DNA of 64,000 bases from Bradyrhizobium sp. cir1 (GTDB lineage Bacteria > Pseudomonadota > Alphaproteobacteria > Rhizobiales > Xanthobacteraceae), in contig NZ_JACIHE010000002.1 in NCBI RefSeq assembly GCF_014198245.1, positions 524,275 to 588,274 of the forward strand. Reading direction: 5' to 3'. Under the pieces are notes generated by a model. It saw only the letters and a list, made by a program, of their open reading frames with translations, had not been told where the DNA came from and made no database searches. Positions 34,246 through 44,952 of this stretch are shown here, one piece after another (within the stretch, counting starts at the first letter, position 1; each line of letters starts with the position of its first letter). Made by a program: the position numbers and the translations under genes.

Positions 34246-34576
34246 GCCTTTTCCAATTCCCTGCTGACTGGACCCGGCGGCCCTCGTTGCGGGAGCCCCG
34301 GCGCATGCCTAGATAAGGAGCACGAATCGGCAAGACAACGAGCCGTTAAGCCGCAGGCAAGACGGTATAAGTTGGTGCCGGACGGCCGGATCGATTGTGC
34401 TCGGACAGCCAATCGGATAGGTTGCCTAAAGGTTTGGTTCCCGTTCTGTTTCCATGGTGTTTCCTTGGGTTATGGATGGGTTCCGAGCCGTTCACGGCAG
34501 CTCCGCTGTGGGTCGTAATCCTAGTCAACCGGAGCACACCAAATTCATGGATTTCAACAAAACACGGTACATCCCA
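34246..34576. other. Gene-free interval upstream of purC
   Basis: A 331-bp divergent intergenic region between the DUF1476 gene and purC. The purC frame is open back to 34454, with ATGs at 34454, 34472 and 34547, but the extension has no family resemblance. I recognise no riboswitch or repeat. It must hold promoters for both genes. Confidence 0.45.
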
Positions 34577-35344
34577 ATGAGCCGTCGGCGTCGCATTTAT
34601 GAAGGCAAGGCAAAGGTTCTCTACGAAGGCCCGGAGCCCGGTACCCTGATCCAGCACTTCAAGGACGACGCCACCGCGTTCAATGCGAAAAAGCATCAGG
34701 TGATCGAGGGCAAGGGTGTCCTCAACAACCGGATCTCGGAGTACCTGTTTCAGCACCTCAACGACATCGGGGTGCCGACCCATTTCATCCGCCGCCTCAA
34801 CATGCGCGAGCAGTTGATTCGCGAGGTCGAGATCGTGCCGCTGGAAGTGGTGGTGCGGAACGTCGCCGCCGGCTCGCTGTCCCAGCGCCTCGGCATCGAG
34901 GAGGGCACTCAGCTGCCGCGCTCGATCATCGAATTCTATTACAAGAACGACCAGCTCAACGACCCCATGGTGTCGGAAGAGCACATCACCGCCTTCGGCT
35001 GGGCAACGCCCCAGGAGATCGACGACATCATGGCGCTCGCCATTCGCGTCAACGACTTCCTCACCGGCCTCTTCCTCGGCATCGGCATCCGTCTCGTCGA
35101 TTTCAAGATGGAATGCGGCCGCCTGTTCGAGAACGAGATGATGCGGATCATCGTCGCCGACGAGATCTCGCCGGACAGCTGCCGTCTGTGGGACATCAAG
35201 TCGAACGAGAAGCTCGACAAGGACCGCTTCCGCAGGGATCTCGGCGGCCTGCTCGAGGCCTATACCGAAGTTGCAAAGCGCCTCGGCATCCTCATGGAGA
35301 ACGAGCGTCCGGCGGGCTCCGGCCCGGTGCTGGTGAAGAGCTGA
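34577..35344 (+). CDS. purC: SAICAR synthetase
   Basis: Joins aspartate to CAIR in step 7 of purine synthesis. The start [18 protein letters not shown] gives 255 residues, the length I know for this protein in rhizobia. Core motifs are [31 protein letters not shown] and [25 protein letters not shown] (SAICAR signature). purS follows after 14 bp, so purC-purS form an operon. Confidence 0.96.
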   Translation: MSRRRRIYEGKAKVLYEGPEPGTLIQHFKDDATAFNAKKHQVIEGKGVLNNRISEYLFQHLNDIGVPTHFIRRLNMREQLIREVEIVPLEVVVRNVAAGSLSQRLGIEEGTQLPRSIIEFYYKNDQLNDPMVSEEHITAFGWATPQEIDDIMALAIRVNDFLTGLFLGIGIRLVDFKMECGRLFENEMMRIIVADEISPDSCRLWDIKSNEKLDKDRFRRDLGGLLEAYTEVAKRLGILMENERPAGSGPVLVKS

Positions 35345-35358
35345 GAGGGATTATCGAC

Positions 35359-35601
35359 GTGAAGGCACGTGTCACCGTTACCCTGAAGACGGGCATCCTC
35401 GATCCCCAGGGCAAGGCCATCGAAGGCGCGCTGAAGTCGCTCGGCGTCGACGGCGTCGCCAGCGTCCGCCAGGGCAAGGTGTTCGATATCGAACTCGCCG
35501 GTGCAGACAAGGCCAAGGCGGAAGCCGCGCTGAAGGAAGCCGCCGACAAGCTGCTGGCGAACACCGTGATCGAGAACTATCGGGTCGAGCTGATCGGGTG
35601 A
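35359..35601 (+). CDS. purS: FGAM synthetase subunit PurS
   Basis: The 80-residue PurS bridges PurQ and the small PurL in the three-part phosphoribosylformylglycinamidine synthetase. It starts at GTG with GAGAGGGA eight bases upstream: VKARVTVTLKTGILDPQGKAIEG in part, ending YRVELIG, the standard PurS pattern. The frame extends further upstream within purC, but only this start fits. purQ and purL are at 36.8 and 41.1 kb on the same strand. Confidence 0.94.
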   Translation: MKARVTVTLKTGILDPQGKAIEGALKSLGVDGVASVRQGKVFDIELAGADKAKAEAALKEAADKLLANTVIENYRVELIG

Positions 35602-35611
35602 GCAGGATGGC

Positions 35612-36628
35612 TCACAGCCATCCCACCCGCCGAAAGCGCCAATAGAGCGCGCCGCATGCCGCCAGCATCACGCCGAGCAGCATGTAGTAGCCGTATTCCC
35701 ACTCCAGCTCCGGCATGTGCTTGAAGTTCATGCCGTAGATGCCCGCGAGCGCAGTGGGGATGGCGATGATCGCCAGCCATGAGGCGAGCTTCTTGGAGAC
35801 CGCCGTCTCCTGCGCCTGGCCGACCAGCAGACTTGCCTCGAAGGCGAAGGCCAGCACCTCGCGCATGGAGTCGATGCGCTCCTGGATGTTTCTGACGTGG
35901 TCGGTGACGTCGCGGAACAGCGGCTGCATGGCCTGCCGCACCATCGACAGCTCATCATGCTCCAGACGGCGGCACACCTCCACCAGCGGGCCGATCGCGT
36001 TGCGGAGCCGCAGCAGATCACGGCGTAGCGTGTAGAGACGCTCGATCTGCGTCCTGGTGATCGCGTGCGCGAGCACGTAGTCTTCGATGCCCTCGACCTC
36101 CTCGTGGATGCTCTCGAGCACGGGCGAGTAATTGTCGACGATGAAATCGAGGATCGCGTAGAGGATATAGTCCTCGCCGCGGGCAAGCGCCCGCGGGCAG
36201 CTCTCGCAGCGCTCGCGCACCGCCGTGTAGGAGGTCGATGCGCCGTGGCGGACGGTCACGAGATAGCCGTCGCCGACGAAGATATGCGTCTCGCCGAAAG
36301 CGATCCGCCCCTCGATCAATTGTGCGGTGCGCGCCACGATGAACAGGGCCTCGCCATATTGCTCGATCTTGGGCCGCTGATGGGCGTGGTTGGCGTCCTC
36401 GATCGCGAGGTCGTGCAGGTCAAACTGCTTCTGCACCGCGCCGAGCAGCGCCATGTCCGGCTCGTGCAGCCCGATCCAGACCACGTGGCCGGGCTTGGCT
36501 CGCCAGCTCGAGGCTTCGCTGATGGCGATGTTGGCGACGCGCCTTCCGTCGACATAGGCGCCGGCAGCGACGACGCCCTCGGCGGACACCGGCTCGGAGG
36601 GGGATACGGGACGCGACGGGACGTTCAT
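35612..36628 (-). CDS. CorA-family magnesium/metal transporter
   Basis: A 338-residue inner-membrane channel of the CorA type. The large N-terminal cytoplasmic domain contains VWIGLHEPDMALLGAVQKQFDLHDLAIEDA and long helices. The two C-terminal transmembrane helices are separated by the signature loop YGMNFKHMPEL. The protein ends with a basic RFRRVGW tail. Its gene is inserted on the minus strand between purS and purQ. ATG at 36628 is preferred over TTG at 36646. Confidence 0.92.
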   Translation of the reverse strand: MNVPSRPVSPSEPVSAEGVVAAGAYVDGRRVANIAISEASSWRAKPGHVVWIGLHEPDMALLGAVQKQFDLHDLAIEDANHAHQRPKIEQYGEALFIVARTAQLIEGRIAFGETHIFVGDGYLVTVRHGASTSYTAVRERCESCPRALARGEDYILYAILDFIVDNYSPVLESIHEEVEGIEDYVLAHAITRTQIERLYTLRRDLLRLRNAIGPLVEVCRRLEHDELSMVRQAMQPLFRDVTDHVRNIQERIDSMREVLAFAFEASLLVGQAQETAVSKKLASWLAIIAIPTALAGIYGMNFKHMPELEWEYGYYMLLGVMLAACGALYWRFRRVGWL

Positions 36629-36795
36629 GGCTTCAATCCCGGGCAAGGTCGTCGGGCGAAAGTGCCGTGGCTATGGCCTGTGTACAAGGCCGCCCGGCGA
36701 GGCTAGCACTGGTAAATTCCCCGTCAAATGGCTATGTCTCCTGACGAATTGGCCCTTCGGCCAGCCCGATTCCCGTCACCGTCGGAACCTCTGCC

Positions 36796-37497
36796 ATGAA
36801 AGCCGCCATCCTCGTCTTTCCCGGAATCAACCGTGAGCGCGACATGGCGCGCGCATTGAGGCTGATCTCCGGCAGCGAGCCGGCGATGGTCTGGCACGCC
36901 GAGACCTCGCTGCCATCAGGCACCGATCTCGTGGTCGTGCCCGGCGGTTTCTCCTATGGCGATTACCTGCGCTGCGGCGCAATTGCCGCGCGTGCGCCGG
37001 TGATGGATGCGGTGCGCGATTATGCGGGCAAGGGCGGGCTCGTGCTCGGCGTCTGCAACGGCTTCCAGATCCTCTGCGAATCCGGCCTCCTGCCGGGCGT
37101 GTTGATGCGCAATGCGCGGCTGAAATTCATCTGCCGCGACGTGCATCTGCGCGTCGAGCGCTCCGACACCCCGTTCACCCGCGGTTACAATGCCGGCCAG
37201 GTGATCCGCGTGCCGGTCGCCCATGGCGAGGGCAACTACGAGGCGGACGAGGAAACCATCAAGCGGCTCGAAGGCGAGGGGCGGGTGCTCTATCGCTACT
37301 GCTCCGCCGACGGCGTGGTCGACGAAGCCGCCAACATCAACGGCGCTGCGCATTCGATCGCCGGCATCGTCAACGACAAAGGCAACGTGCTCGGCATGAT
37401 GCCGCATCCCGAAAATCATGTCGAAGACATCATGGGCTGCACCGACGGTCGCGGCCTGTTCGCCGGCCTCGCCCAGCATCTGGAAAAGGCCGCGTGA
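36796..37497 (+). CDS. purQ: FGAM synthetase glutaminase subunit PurQ
   Basis: Supplies ammonia from glutamine to PurL in step 4 of purine synthesis. The class I glutamine amidotransferase nucleophile is Cys87 in [10 protein letters not shown]. The His/Glu pair appears near the end in [11 protein letters not shown]. The 233-residue length fits. Its stop overlaps the start of the next gene by four bases (GTGA). Confidence 0.96.
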   Translation: MKAAILVFPGINRERDMARALRLISGSEPAMVWHAETSLPSGTDLVVVPGGFSYGDYLRCGAIAARAPVMDAVRDYAGKGGLVLGVCNGFQILCESGLLPGVLMRNARLKFICRDVHLRVERSDTPFTRGYNAGQVIRVPVAHGEGNYEADEETIKRLEGEGRVLYRYCSADGVVDEAANINGAAHSIAGIVNDKGNVLGMMPHPENHVEDIMGCTDGRGLFAGLAQHLEKAA

Positions 37498-38483
37498 TCC
37501 CGTTCGTGGTGAAGCGCGCTCTCGCCGCGATCGCGGCGCTGGCGTTCGCAACATTTTCGCTTGCGACTGCCGCATTCGCGCAGGATTATCCCAAGCGTCC
37601 GATCACCATGATCGTGCCGTTCGCGGCGGGCGGCACCTCGGATGTGATCGCGCGCACCGTCGCCGAGCAGATGGGTATCGCGCTCGGCCAGACCATCGTG
37701 ATCGAGAACGTTGCGGGCGCCGGCGGCTCGACCGCGCTGGCGCGCGCCTCCCGCGCCGAGCCTGACGGCTACACGATTGCGATCGGCAATGCCGGCACCA
37801 ATGCGGCGACCTACACGATCTATCCAAAACTGCCGTTCACGCCTGATTCCTTCGTGCCGATCGCGATGGTGGCGAAGACGTTCGGCATCATCGCCGTGCG
37901 CAAGGATTTTCCGGCGAAGGACCTGAAAGAGTTCATCGCCTATGCCAAGGCCAATCCGGGCAAGATCAATCTCGGCCATGCCGGCGTCGGCTCATCGAAC
38001 TATCTGATCTGCAAGAGCTTCGTCACCGCCGCCGGGATCGATGCGACGCTGGTCGGCTATCGCGGCGCAGCGCCCGCGCTGACGGACGCCGTCGGCAGCC
38101 AGATCGACGGCGTCTGCGATGCGGCGGCTTCCGTCTCGCAGTCGATCAACGAGAAGCTGGTGAGGGGGATCGTGGTCGGCTCGACCGTGCGGCTTGCGAC
38201 GCTGCCCGAGCTGCCGACATCGACCGAAGCCGGCCTGCCTGAGTTCGAGGCGCAGGGCTGGAACGGCCTGTTCGCGCCGAAAGGCACGCCGCCGGCCGTC
38301 ATCGCCAAGCTGAATGCGGCGGCGCGCACCGCGGTCGAGACCGACGCGGTGAAGAAGCGTCTTGCCGACCTCTCCACCGTCGCCCCCGACGACAACGAGC
38401 ACACGCCGGAGCTGCTGCAGCAGCTCGTGACGCGCGACGTCGAGAAGTACCGGAAGATGCTGGCGGACGACGCCAAGCAGTAG
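37494..38483 (+). CDS. Tripartite tricarboxylate transporter (Bug family) binding protein
   Basis: A 329-residue periplasmic solute-binding protein. It has a signal peptide to about residue 29 (ATAAFA-QDY) and the family start [38 protein letters not shown] and [15 protein letters not shown] are also typical. Such proteins bind di- and tricarboxylates, but no TctA/TctB membrane genes are near, so it is an orphan receptor. It begins at a GTG that overlaps the purQ stop, so it is translationally coupled to purQ, an odd partner. Confidence 0.9.
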   Translation: MIPFVVKRALAAIAALAFATFSLATAAFAQDYPKRPITMIVPFAAGGTSDVIARTVAEQMGIALGQTIVIENVAGAGGSTALARASRAEPDGYTIAIGNAGTNAATYTIYPKLPFTPDSFVPIAMVAKTFGIIAVRKDFPAKDLKEFIAYAKANPGKINLGHAGVGSSNYLICKSFVTAAGIDATLVGYRGAAPALTDAVGSQIDGVCDAAASVSQSINEKLVRGIVVGSTVRLATLPELPTSTEAGLPEFEAQGWNGLFAPKGTPPAVIAKLNAAARTAVETDAVKKRLADLSTVAPDDNEHTPELLQQLVTRDVEKYRKMLADDAKQ

Positions 38484-38663
38484 CCGCTTCTGGCTGCGAT
38501 CTCGTGAACCTGCGTTGCGTTCGAGACGACTGACTCCTCGTCGCCATCTGCGCGTGCGCTCTGTGCCGCTGATTTCTGCGAAGACTGGCAACTCCAGGTT
38601 GTTCAGTCGCGCCAGTTGCGATATCAGGAAGCGTGCGCTGTCGTTGTGCCGCGTGGATGTCAC

Positions 38664-39401
38664 ATGCCCGTTGCCCTGGTCGTTCTGCTGCTCGATCTCA
38701 CGCTGATCTACCACGCCTCGCGGACCGGGCGGCTGCGGCCCTGGGCCTTCATCATCCTGCTGGTGCCGATGATGGGCGCGCTCGCCTATATCGCGGTCGA
38801 GCTCATTCCCGAATGGTTTTCCAGCCCCGGTGCCCGGCAGGCGCGCCAGCGGGTCGCCAACCGGCTCGATCCGGAGAAGCGCTATCGCGAGCTGTCGGAC
38901 CGGCTGGCTGACGCCGACACCATCGCCAACCGCGCGGCGCTGGCGGAAGAGTGTGCGAATATCGGCCGGTTCGGCGAAGCGGAAGCGCACTATGATCACA
39001 TCCTGAAGCTGCCGATGGGCCACGATCCGGCCTATGCGTTTCGCAAGGCGCAGGCCGAGTTTTCCGCCAAGCGTCCGTCCGACGCACTGGCGACACTGGA
39101 CGATCTCCAGAAGCAATGGCCGGATTTCGATTCCGCCGATGCGCATCTCTTGTATGCCCGCGCGCTCGCCGAGGTCGGCCGGCTCGACGAGGCCCTGGAG
39201 GAATATCACGCTCTCGCCGGCTATTTCCCCGGCGCCGAGGCGCGGGTGCGCTACGGCATGCTGCTGCAGACGGTCGGCCGCACCGCCGAGGCGCGCATGG
39301 TCTTCAACGAACTGCTGATCCAGATGCGCCGCGCGCCGAAATATCTGCGCAAGGCGCAGGCCGAATGGCTCTCGATCGCGGAGAAGCAGCTGTCGACCTG
39401 A
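38664..39401 (+). CDS. Membrane-anchored TPR protein with PLDc_N-like segment
   Basis: A 245-residue protein. Residues 1-50 hold two transmembrane helices (VALVVLLLDLTLIYHASRTG and AFIILLVPMMGALAYIAVE) that resemble the PLD N-terminal (PLDc_N) membrane module. The rest is cytosolic, with about four TPR-like pairs (NIGRFGEAEAHYDHILKL, AEVGRLDEALEEYHAL, QTVGRTAEARMVFNELL). The start ATG at 38664 is chosen over the open frame upstream because the membrane module begins there. No catalytic motif is present; a scaffold role is likely. Confidence 0.78.
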   Translation: MPVALVVLLLDLTLIYHASRTGRLRPWAFIILLVPMMGALAYIAVELIPEWFSSPGARQARQRVANRLDPEKRYRELSDRLADADTIANRAALAEECANIGRFGEAEAHYDHILKLPMGHDPAYAFRKAQAEFSAKRPSDALATLDDLQKQWPDFDSADAHLLYARALAEVGRLDEALEEYHALAGYFPGAEARVRYGMLLQTVGRTAEARMVFNELLIQMRRAPKYLRKAQAEWLSIAEKQLST

Positions 39402-39402
39402 G

Positions 39403-40305
39403 CTAGCGCAGCTTCAGCCGCTCCGCCGGCACCGTCATCGCGGCGACGCCCGCCATCACCAGCAGCAGGCCCAGCGCCAGATTCGACGGCACGCTCTCGC
39501 CGAGCAGCACCACCGAAAGACCGACGCCGATCGGGATGCGCAGATAGCCTTGCGCGTTGGTGGTCAGCGTGCCGAGCCGGCCGAGGCAGACGTAGAACAG
39601 CATCAGGCCCAATGCGCTGGAGACGATGCCCATGACGATGGTGGCGACGATCGCCGTCGGCGTCGGATGCAGTGTCCAGGGCTGGTCGATGACCAGCGAA
39701 GGCGGAAGCAGCACGAGACCACCGAACAAGAGCGAGCCGGCCGCCACCACCATCGGGTCGTACTCGGAGAGCCGCAAGCCGAAGATCGTCGCGCAGGCGA
39801 AGGAGATGGTGGCGAGCAGGATCGCGATTTCCGCAACAATCTGGCCGCCGAAGCTATGGAGAGCATCAAGCCCCACGATGGCGACGGTGCCGGCAAGTCC
39901 GAGGATCGCGCCTGCGAGCTTCAGCAGCGTCGCCGGCTCGTGCCGTGTGATCAGCGAGGTGATCAGGAAGGCGAAGATCGGCGTGGTCGAAGCCAGCACC
40001 ACCGTGTTCGAGGCCGGCACGTATTGCTGCGACCAGGTGATGATCAGGAATGGGAAGGTCGAATTGATCAATTGCTGGGTCGCGAACAGCTTCCAGGCCT
40101 TCGCGTCGGTGGGAATCCTGGTGCCGCGCATCCACAGGATCGCGAACAGGAAGGCAGCCGCGATCAGCGAGCGTGCCGAGATGAAGGTGATGGGCGGGAT
40201 GGTGTCCAGCGCCAGCTTGGCCAGCGGATAGGTCGAGCTCCAGCAGCAGGCCAGCGCGAGCAACAGCGCGTAGTCGCGCCAGTTGCGTGCGCCGGTGGCG
40301 GCCAT
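39403..40305 (-). CDS. EamA/DMT-family transporter
   Basis: A 300-residue inner-membrane protein with ten predicted helices made of two EamA repeats (residues about 12-140 and 155-295), as in RhaT/YdcZ-type metabolite exporters. The first repeat has LALACCWSSTYPLAKLAL and FISARSLIAAAFLF. The substrate cannot be told. A GTG at 40368 would add a low-complexity 21-residue tail; I take the ATG at 40305. It converges with the TPR gene with a single base between the stops. Confidence 0.85.
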   Translation of the reverse strand: MAATGARNWRDYALLLALACCWSSTYPLAKLALDTIPPITFISARSLIAAAFLFAILWMRGTRIPTDAKAWKLFATQQLINSTFPFLIITWSQQYVPASNTVVLASTTPIFAFLITSLITRHEPATLLKLAGAILGLAGTVAIVGLDALHSFGGQIVAEIAILLATISFACATIFGLRLSEYDPMVVAAGSLLFGGLVLLPPSLVIDQPWTLHPTPTAIVATIVMGIVSSALGLMLFYVCLGRLGTLTTNAQGYLRIPIGVGLSVVLLGESVPSNLALGLLLVMAGVAAMTVPAERLKLR

Positions 40306-40443
40306 GGATGGCAGCGGCGATGATGCGGAGGCCACTGCGCGGCCCCTCGGCGATGTGCTCTGCGGCACCTTGTTTCTGCTCCCCGGCGCGAACGCGCTTG
40401 CCGCAACTCTGGGCGAGGGGACGGCAAAAGGGAAGGCGCCGAG

Positions 40444-40923
40444 CTATGCGTTTGGCTGAGGGAGCGATTTCCACTTCGCCCGCTTGATCGTGCCGGAGAA
40501 GGTGAACAGAAGGCGCTCGCCGGCCATCATCTCGCCCCGCAGGAAGATCAGCGAGCCGCCGGCGCGGGTGACCTCGCCGGTGCACTCGATCAGCTCGCCC
40601 TCACGTCCCGCGTCGAGGAATTCGCAGCCGAAATTGACGGTCACGCCGCGGCCGTTCAGGGCGTGGCGGCCGATCGCGAACAGGCTGTAATCGGCGAAGG
40701 CCATGAAGCAGCCGCCATGGACGTTCCCCGAGCCGTTCAGGTGCTTCTTTTCGACCCGGAAGGCGCAGCGGACGCTGCCGTCGGCCTCCAGGCGGTGCCA
40801 GAAGGGGCCGATATGGTTCTCGAAGCTGTCGCGGATCCAGGTCTGCCAGCCCGCAAATTCGCCCTCGGTCGCGACATGCAGCTCGGGACGGGGCGAAGCG
40901 GCCGTTTTGGTCAATTCGTGCAA
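40444..40923 (-). CDS. PaaI-type hotdog thioesterase
   Basis: A 159-residue hotdog-fold protein: KHLNGSGNVHGGCFMAFADYSLFAIGR has the HGG motif and the following aspartate of PaaI-type acyl-CoA thioesterases, then VTVNFGCEFLDAG and ARAGGSLIFLRGEM-like strands. The natural acyl-CoA is unknown. No ATG or GTG precedes the conserved part; translation probably begins at TTG 40923 with AAGG nine bases upstream, since a stop codon lies just before. Confidence 0.82.
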   Translation of the reverse strand: MHELTKTAASPRPELHVATEGEFAGWQTWIRDSFENHIGPFWHRLEADGSVRCAFRVEKKHLNGSGNVHGGCFMAFADYSLFAIGRHALNGRGVTVNFGCEFLDAGREGELIECTGEVTRAGGSLIFLRGEMMAGERLLFTFSGTIKRAKWKSLPQPNA

Positions 40924-41106
40924 GGAAATGGGCCTTCAATTACGGGTGTTTTGCCCTTAAATCCGATCCGTCCGCGCCGTGCAATTCCTGTTCCCGCTGA
41001 CCCTGCCTGCAAAACGTGGGACAGCGGGAAAATGCGCCATAAAGGGCTTTTCCAAGGCCCCCGATGTTCCTAAGAACGGCCAAACGCCGCCGAAAGCCCC
41101 GAATCC

Positions 41107-43317
41107 ATGAAGAACGAACCCAAGATCACCCCCGAACTGGTTGCCGCCCACGGGCTCAAGCCCGACGAGTATGAGCGCATCCTGAAGCTGATCGGGCGGG
41201 AGCCGACCTTCACCGAGCTCGGCATCTTCTCGGCGATGTGGAACGAGCACTGCTCGTACAAGTCCTCGCGCATCCATCTGCGCGGACTGCCGACCAAGGC
41301 CCCCTGGGTGATCCAGGGCCCCGGCGAGAATGCCGGCGTGATCGACATCGGCGACGGCCAGGCCGTGGTCTTCAAGATGGAGAGCCACAACCATCCGAGC
41401 TACATCGAGCCCTACCAGGGCGCGACCACCGGCGTCGGCGGCATTTTGCGCGACGTCTTCACCATGGGCGCGCGGCCGATTGCCTGCCTCAATGCGTTGA
41501 GCTTCGGCGCGCCCGAGCATGCCAAGACCCGGCATCTCGTCTCCGGCGTCGTCGCCGGCGTCGGCGGCTACGGCAATTCCTTCGGCGTGCCGACGGTCGG
41601 CGGCCAGGTGCGCTTCCACACCCGCTACGACGGCAACATCCTCGTCAACGCGATGGCGGTGGGCCTCGCCGATGCCGACAAGATTTTCTATGCGGCCGCC
41701 TCCGGCGTGAACATGCCGATCGTCTATCTCGGCTCCAAGACGGGGCGCGACGGCATCCACGGCGCCTCGATGGCCTCGGCCGAGTTCGACGACAAGTCCG
41801 AGGAGAAGCGCCCGACCGTGCAGGTCGGCGATCCCTTCGCCGAGAAGCTGCTGCTGGAAGCCTGCCTCGAGATCATGGAGAAGGGCTGCGTCATCGCGAT
41901 CCAGGACATGGGCGCGGCTGGCCTGACCTGCTCGGCGGTCGAGATGGGCGCCAAGGGCGACCTCGGTGTCGACCTCGATCTCGACGTGGTGCCGACCCGC
42001 GAGACTGGCATGAGCGCCTATGAGATGATGCTCTCGGAGAGCCAGGAGCGCATGCTCATGGTGCTCAAGCCCGAGAAGGAACAGGAAGCCGAGGCGATCT
42101 TCAGGAAATGGGGCCTCGACTTCGCCGTGGTCGGCTACACCACGCCGAGCAAGCGCTTCGTGGTCAAGCATGGCGGCGACGTCATGGCCGACCTTCCGAT
42201 CAAGGAGCTCGGCGACGAGGCGCCGGTCTATGACCGCCCGCATGTTGCTTCCGCCACGCTGCCGGTCGTGCACGCGCGCGACGTGGTCGCGCCGATGGGC
42301 CTCGGCGCCGCGCTGGAGAAGCTGATCGGCACGCCCGATATGTGCAGCAAGCGCTGGGTCTGGGAGCAGTACGACCACGTCATCCTCGGCAACACCATGC
42401 AGCGCCCCGGCGGCGATGCCGCCGTGGTGCGCGTGCAGGATGGACCCAAGGGCCTTGCGCTGACCGTCGACGTCACGCCGCGCTATTGCGAGGCCGATCC
42501 GTTCGAGGGCGGCAAGCAGGCGGTGGCGGAAGCCTGGCGCAACATCACCGCGGTCGGCGGCAAGCCGCTCGCGATCACCGACAATCTCAATTTCGGCAAC
42601 CCCGAGCGTCCCGAGATCATGGGCCAGTTCGTCGGCTGCTTGCAGGGCATCTCGGAAGCCTGCCGCACGCTCGATTTCCCGGTCGTTTCCGGCAACGTCT
42701 CGCTCTACAACGAGACCAACGGCCGCGCCATTTTGCCGACGCCCTCGATCGGCGGTGTCGGCCTGCTCGACGATTTCACCAAGTCTGCGTCATTGGCTTT
42801 CAAGGCCGAGGGCGAAGCGATCCTGCTGGTCGGCGAGACCCATGGCTGGCTCGGCCAGTCCGTTTACCTGCGCGACATCTGCGGTCGCGAGGAGGGCGCA
42901 CCGCCGCCGGTCGATCTCGCCGCCGAGAAGCGCAACGGCGACTGCGTGCGCGGCATGATCCATGCGGGCACCGCGACCGCCGTGCACGACCTCTCGGATG
43001 GCGGTCTCCTGATTGCGCTCGCCGAGATGGCGATCGCGAGCGGCATCGGCGCAAAACTGCTGGCGGCGCCGACCGCGCTGGTGCCGCACGCCTACTGGTT
43101 CGGTGAGGACCAGGCGCGCTATCTCGTCACCGTGCCGGAAACCGAAGCCGGCCGCGTGCTCGCCAAGATGCGCGGCTGCGAGGTGCCTTGCGTGCGGATC
43201 GGCACCACCGGTGGCGATGCGATCGCGATCGCCGGCGAGGCGCCTGTTACGATCGAGAGCTTGCGCAAGTCGTTCGAGCACTGGCTGCCGGAGTATATGG
43301 GCGGCAAGGCGGCGTAA
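41107..43317 (+). CDS. purL: FGAM synthetase large subunit, small PurL type
   Basis: The 736-residue ATP-dependent synthetase converts FGAR to FGAM with PurS and PurQ. It begins [22 protein letters not shown] and shows [17 protein letters not shown], the ATP/metal motif [16 protein letters not shown], and [13 protein letters not shown]. The second half has [14 protein letters not shown] and VHDLSDGGL. Being the short form, it needs the separate PurS and PurQ, both present here. The start has no strong ribosome-binding site. Confidence 0.97.
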   Translation: MKNEPKITPELVAAHGLKPDEYERILKLIGREPTFTELGIFSAMWNEHCSYKSSRIHLRGLPTKAPWVIQGPGENAGVIDIGDGQAVVFKMESHNHPSYIEPYQGATTGVGGILRDVFTMGARPIACLNALSFGAPEHAKTRHLVSGVVAGVGGYGNSFGVPTVGGQVRFHTRYDGNILVNAMAVGLADADKIFYAAASGVNMPIVYLGSKTGRDGIHGASMASAEFDDKSEEKRPTVQVGDPFAEKLLLEACLEIMEKGCVIAIQDMGAAGLTCSAVEMGAKGDLGVDLDLDVVPTRETGMSAYEMMLSESQERMLMVLKPEKEQEAEAIFRKWGLDFAVVGYTTPSKRFVVKHGGDVMADLPIKELGDEAPVYDRPHVASATLPVVHARDVVAPMGLGAALEKLIGTPDMCSKRWVWEQYDHVILGNTMQRPGGDAAVVRVQDGPKGLALTVDVTPRYCEADPFEGGKQAVAEAWRNITAVGGKPLAITDNLNFGNPERPEIMGQFVGCLQGISEACRTLDFPVVSGNVSLYNETNGRAILPTPSIGGVGLLDDFTKSASLAFKAEGEAILLVGETHGWLGQSVYLRDICGREEGAPPPVDLAAEKRNGDCVRGMIHAGTATAVHDLSDGGLLIALAEMAIASGIGAKLLAAPTALVPHAYWFGEDQARYLVTVPETEAGRVLAKMRGCEVPCVRIGTTGGDAIAIAGEAPVTIESLRKSFEHWLPEYMGGKAA

Positions 43318-43339
43318 GGCGCCGCCGCAAACTCCGCGC

Positions 43340-43365
43340 CCCGGATGTCGCTTTGTTCATCCGGG
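43340..43365. terminator. Hairpin between convergent purL and acyltransferase genes
   Basis: CCCGGATG and CATCCGGG are perfect 8-base arms around a 10-base loop, with no T-run. The sequence is a fragment of repeat family B ('cccggatgagc...'), here placed where a bidirectional terminator would be expected. Confidence 0.5.
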
Positions 43366-43373
43366 CTGCTGGG

Positions 43374-44564
43374 TCACAGCACCTTCGTTGCCCCGGGGAT
43401 CTGGCGCAAGGCGCGCGTTAGCGCCCAACTGAACGCGACTGTCAGCACGAACCCGATCGTGGCCTTGACGATCGCTGGCAGGTCATAGTCGAACAGCCAG
43501 TATTGCAGCCAAAGCGCGATCGGGTAGTGCACCAAAAACATGCCGTAGGCGTCCGCCTGCATCGGATCGAGTAGCTTGGCTGAGCCTGATTGTTTGAACC
43601 TCTGGAAGAAGGCCAGGATCAGGAACATGATGGCCACGCTGAAGACAGCGAAGCAGAGGGCATAGAGCCCCTCATACCAGTTCGGCAGCGGCGACGGATT
43701 TCCCAGTATTTCGCGCTTGATGAAGATCAGAACCCAGAGCAGGCAATACGGAACGATCGCCAAGACCATCCAGTCCCAGCTGACCTTCGCCATCCGGCCG
43801 TCTGCCGCGAGCAGGCCGCGATCCATATTCGCGACGCCAATGCCGGCACCGAAAAAGAAGTAGCTCGCATAGAGCATCACACGTCCGTGCTGCACCGAGA
43901 ACGGCCCGAATTCGAACCAGTTGCTTGGTCCATAATACATCAGCCCGGGAACATAGAACGCCGCGGTGACGGCAAGCATGATAGCGAAGAACACTTCGGG
44001 CCGACGGCAGCCGTACAGCGAAAGGCGGTTGATCGGATCGAGCAGGGTGGGCGACAGCCGGTGCAATATGCAGGCTATCACGTCGAATCCGAACAGGACC
44101 CAGAGGAACCAGATCGGCCCGCTCGGCCACGGGCCCTTCGTGATCATATTCAACCAGTAGTCCGAAAAGCCGATCTCGGGATGGTGCCTGAGCGAGATGG
44201 CGTAATAGGCGAGCGGAATGATCGTGAATGCGCAGATCACGAATGGCAGGCCAAGCCGAAGCAGGCGATCTGCCAAATAGCTCCGCGCTCCCTTCCGGGC
44301 GATGCCAGACCAGGCGAACAGTCCCGACAGGAAGAAGAACATCGCCATGAAGAAACTGTCGGTGGCGAGCACGATCATGTCGAAGCCGAAGAAGTACTTC
44401 GGATCGGTATGACCGAAATAAGTGTAGGGGATCACCGCGTGGTGCAGCAGCACTACCAGGGTGAGGAAGGTGCGGGCGCGATCAAGCGACAGGTTGCGCG
44501 CCTTGGCTTTCGGCGCGGCGTGCGCCTCTGGGCCGATCGTCGCTGTATGTGACATCGTCGTCAT
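43374..44564 (-). CDS. Acyltransferase family (acyltransferase 3/OpgC-like) membrane protein
   Basis: A 396-residue protein with about ten transmembrane helices. It opens with [24 protein letters not shown], whose R-x10-HH element marks the acyltransferase-3 superfamily (O-acetyl or succinyl transfer to sugars and glycans). [17 protein letters not shown] and [16 protein letters not shown] also fit, and the end [18 protein letters not shown] is typical. The acceptor is not evident. ATG at 44564 has GGGG nearby and is preferred to the longer frame. Confidence 0.87.
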   Translation of the reverse strand: MTTMSHTATIGPEAHAAPKAKARNLSLDRARTFLTLVVLLHHAVIPYTYFGHTDPKYFFGFDMIVLATDSFFMAMFFFLSGLFAWSGIARKGARSYLADRLLRLGLPFVICAFTIIPLAYYAISLRHHPEIGFSDYWLNMITKGPWPSGPIWFLWVLFGFDVIACILHRLSPTLLDPINRLSLYGCRRPEVFFAIMLAVTAAFYVPGLMYYGPSNWFEFGPFSVQHGRVMLYASYFFFGAGIGVANMDRGLLAADGRMAKVSWDWMVLAIVPYCLLWVLIFIKREILGNPSPLPNWYEGLYALCFAVFSVAIMFLILAFFQRFKQSGSAKLLDPMQADAYGMFLVHYPIALWLQYWLFDYDLPAIVKATIGFVLTVAFSWALTRALRQIPGATKVL

Positions 44565-44747
44565 GGTCGCCCCGATTGCGCTCCTGTCCCGGGGACGGAC
44601 TGTGCCGCCCGGAACCGGATTCAGCAAGGGTTGTGTGGGCCGCACACGGGTCCTGAGACGATTAGGAACCAGTTCCGCGCAGCAAAGTTAGCGTTCGCGC
44701 AAAAGGGCTTGAGGGCCGCGTGCGCGGCACCAATTTCGGAGCTGGTG

Positions 44748-44921
44748 ATGACGATCCTGAAATGGGCACTGATCTTCTTACTGGTCTCGATCGTGGCCGG
44801 CGTGTTCGGTTTTACCGGCATCTCGGCCGCCTCAGCCGATATCGCCCGCTTCCTGTTCTACGTCTTCGTCGTGATCTTCCTGGCGCTGCTGATACTGGGG
44901 CTGACCATCTTCAGGGCGTAG
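44748..44921 (+). CDS. DUF1328 small membrane protein
   Basis: A 57-residue protein with two hydrophobic helices: [21 protein letters not shown], then [21 protein letters not shown], ending LGLTIF. This is the YtjA-like DUF1328 family pattern, of unknown function and often stress-linked. GGAG six bases before the ATG at 44748 fixes the start; the longer open frame is not coding in the family. Confidence 0.87.
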   Translation: MTILKWALIFLLVSIVAGVFGFTGISAASADIARFLFYVFVVIFLALLILGLTIFRA

Positions 44922-44952
44922 CGGGGAAGCCGCTCCTCCCAGGCGCAGGTCC

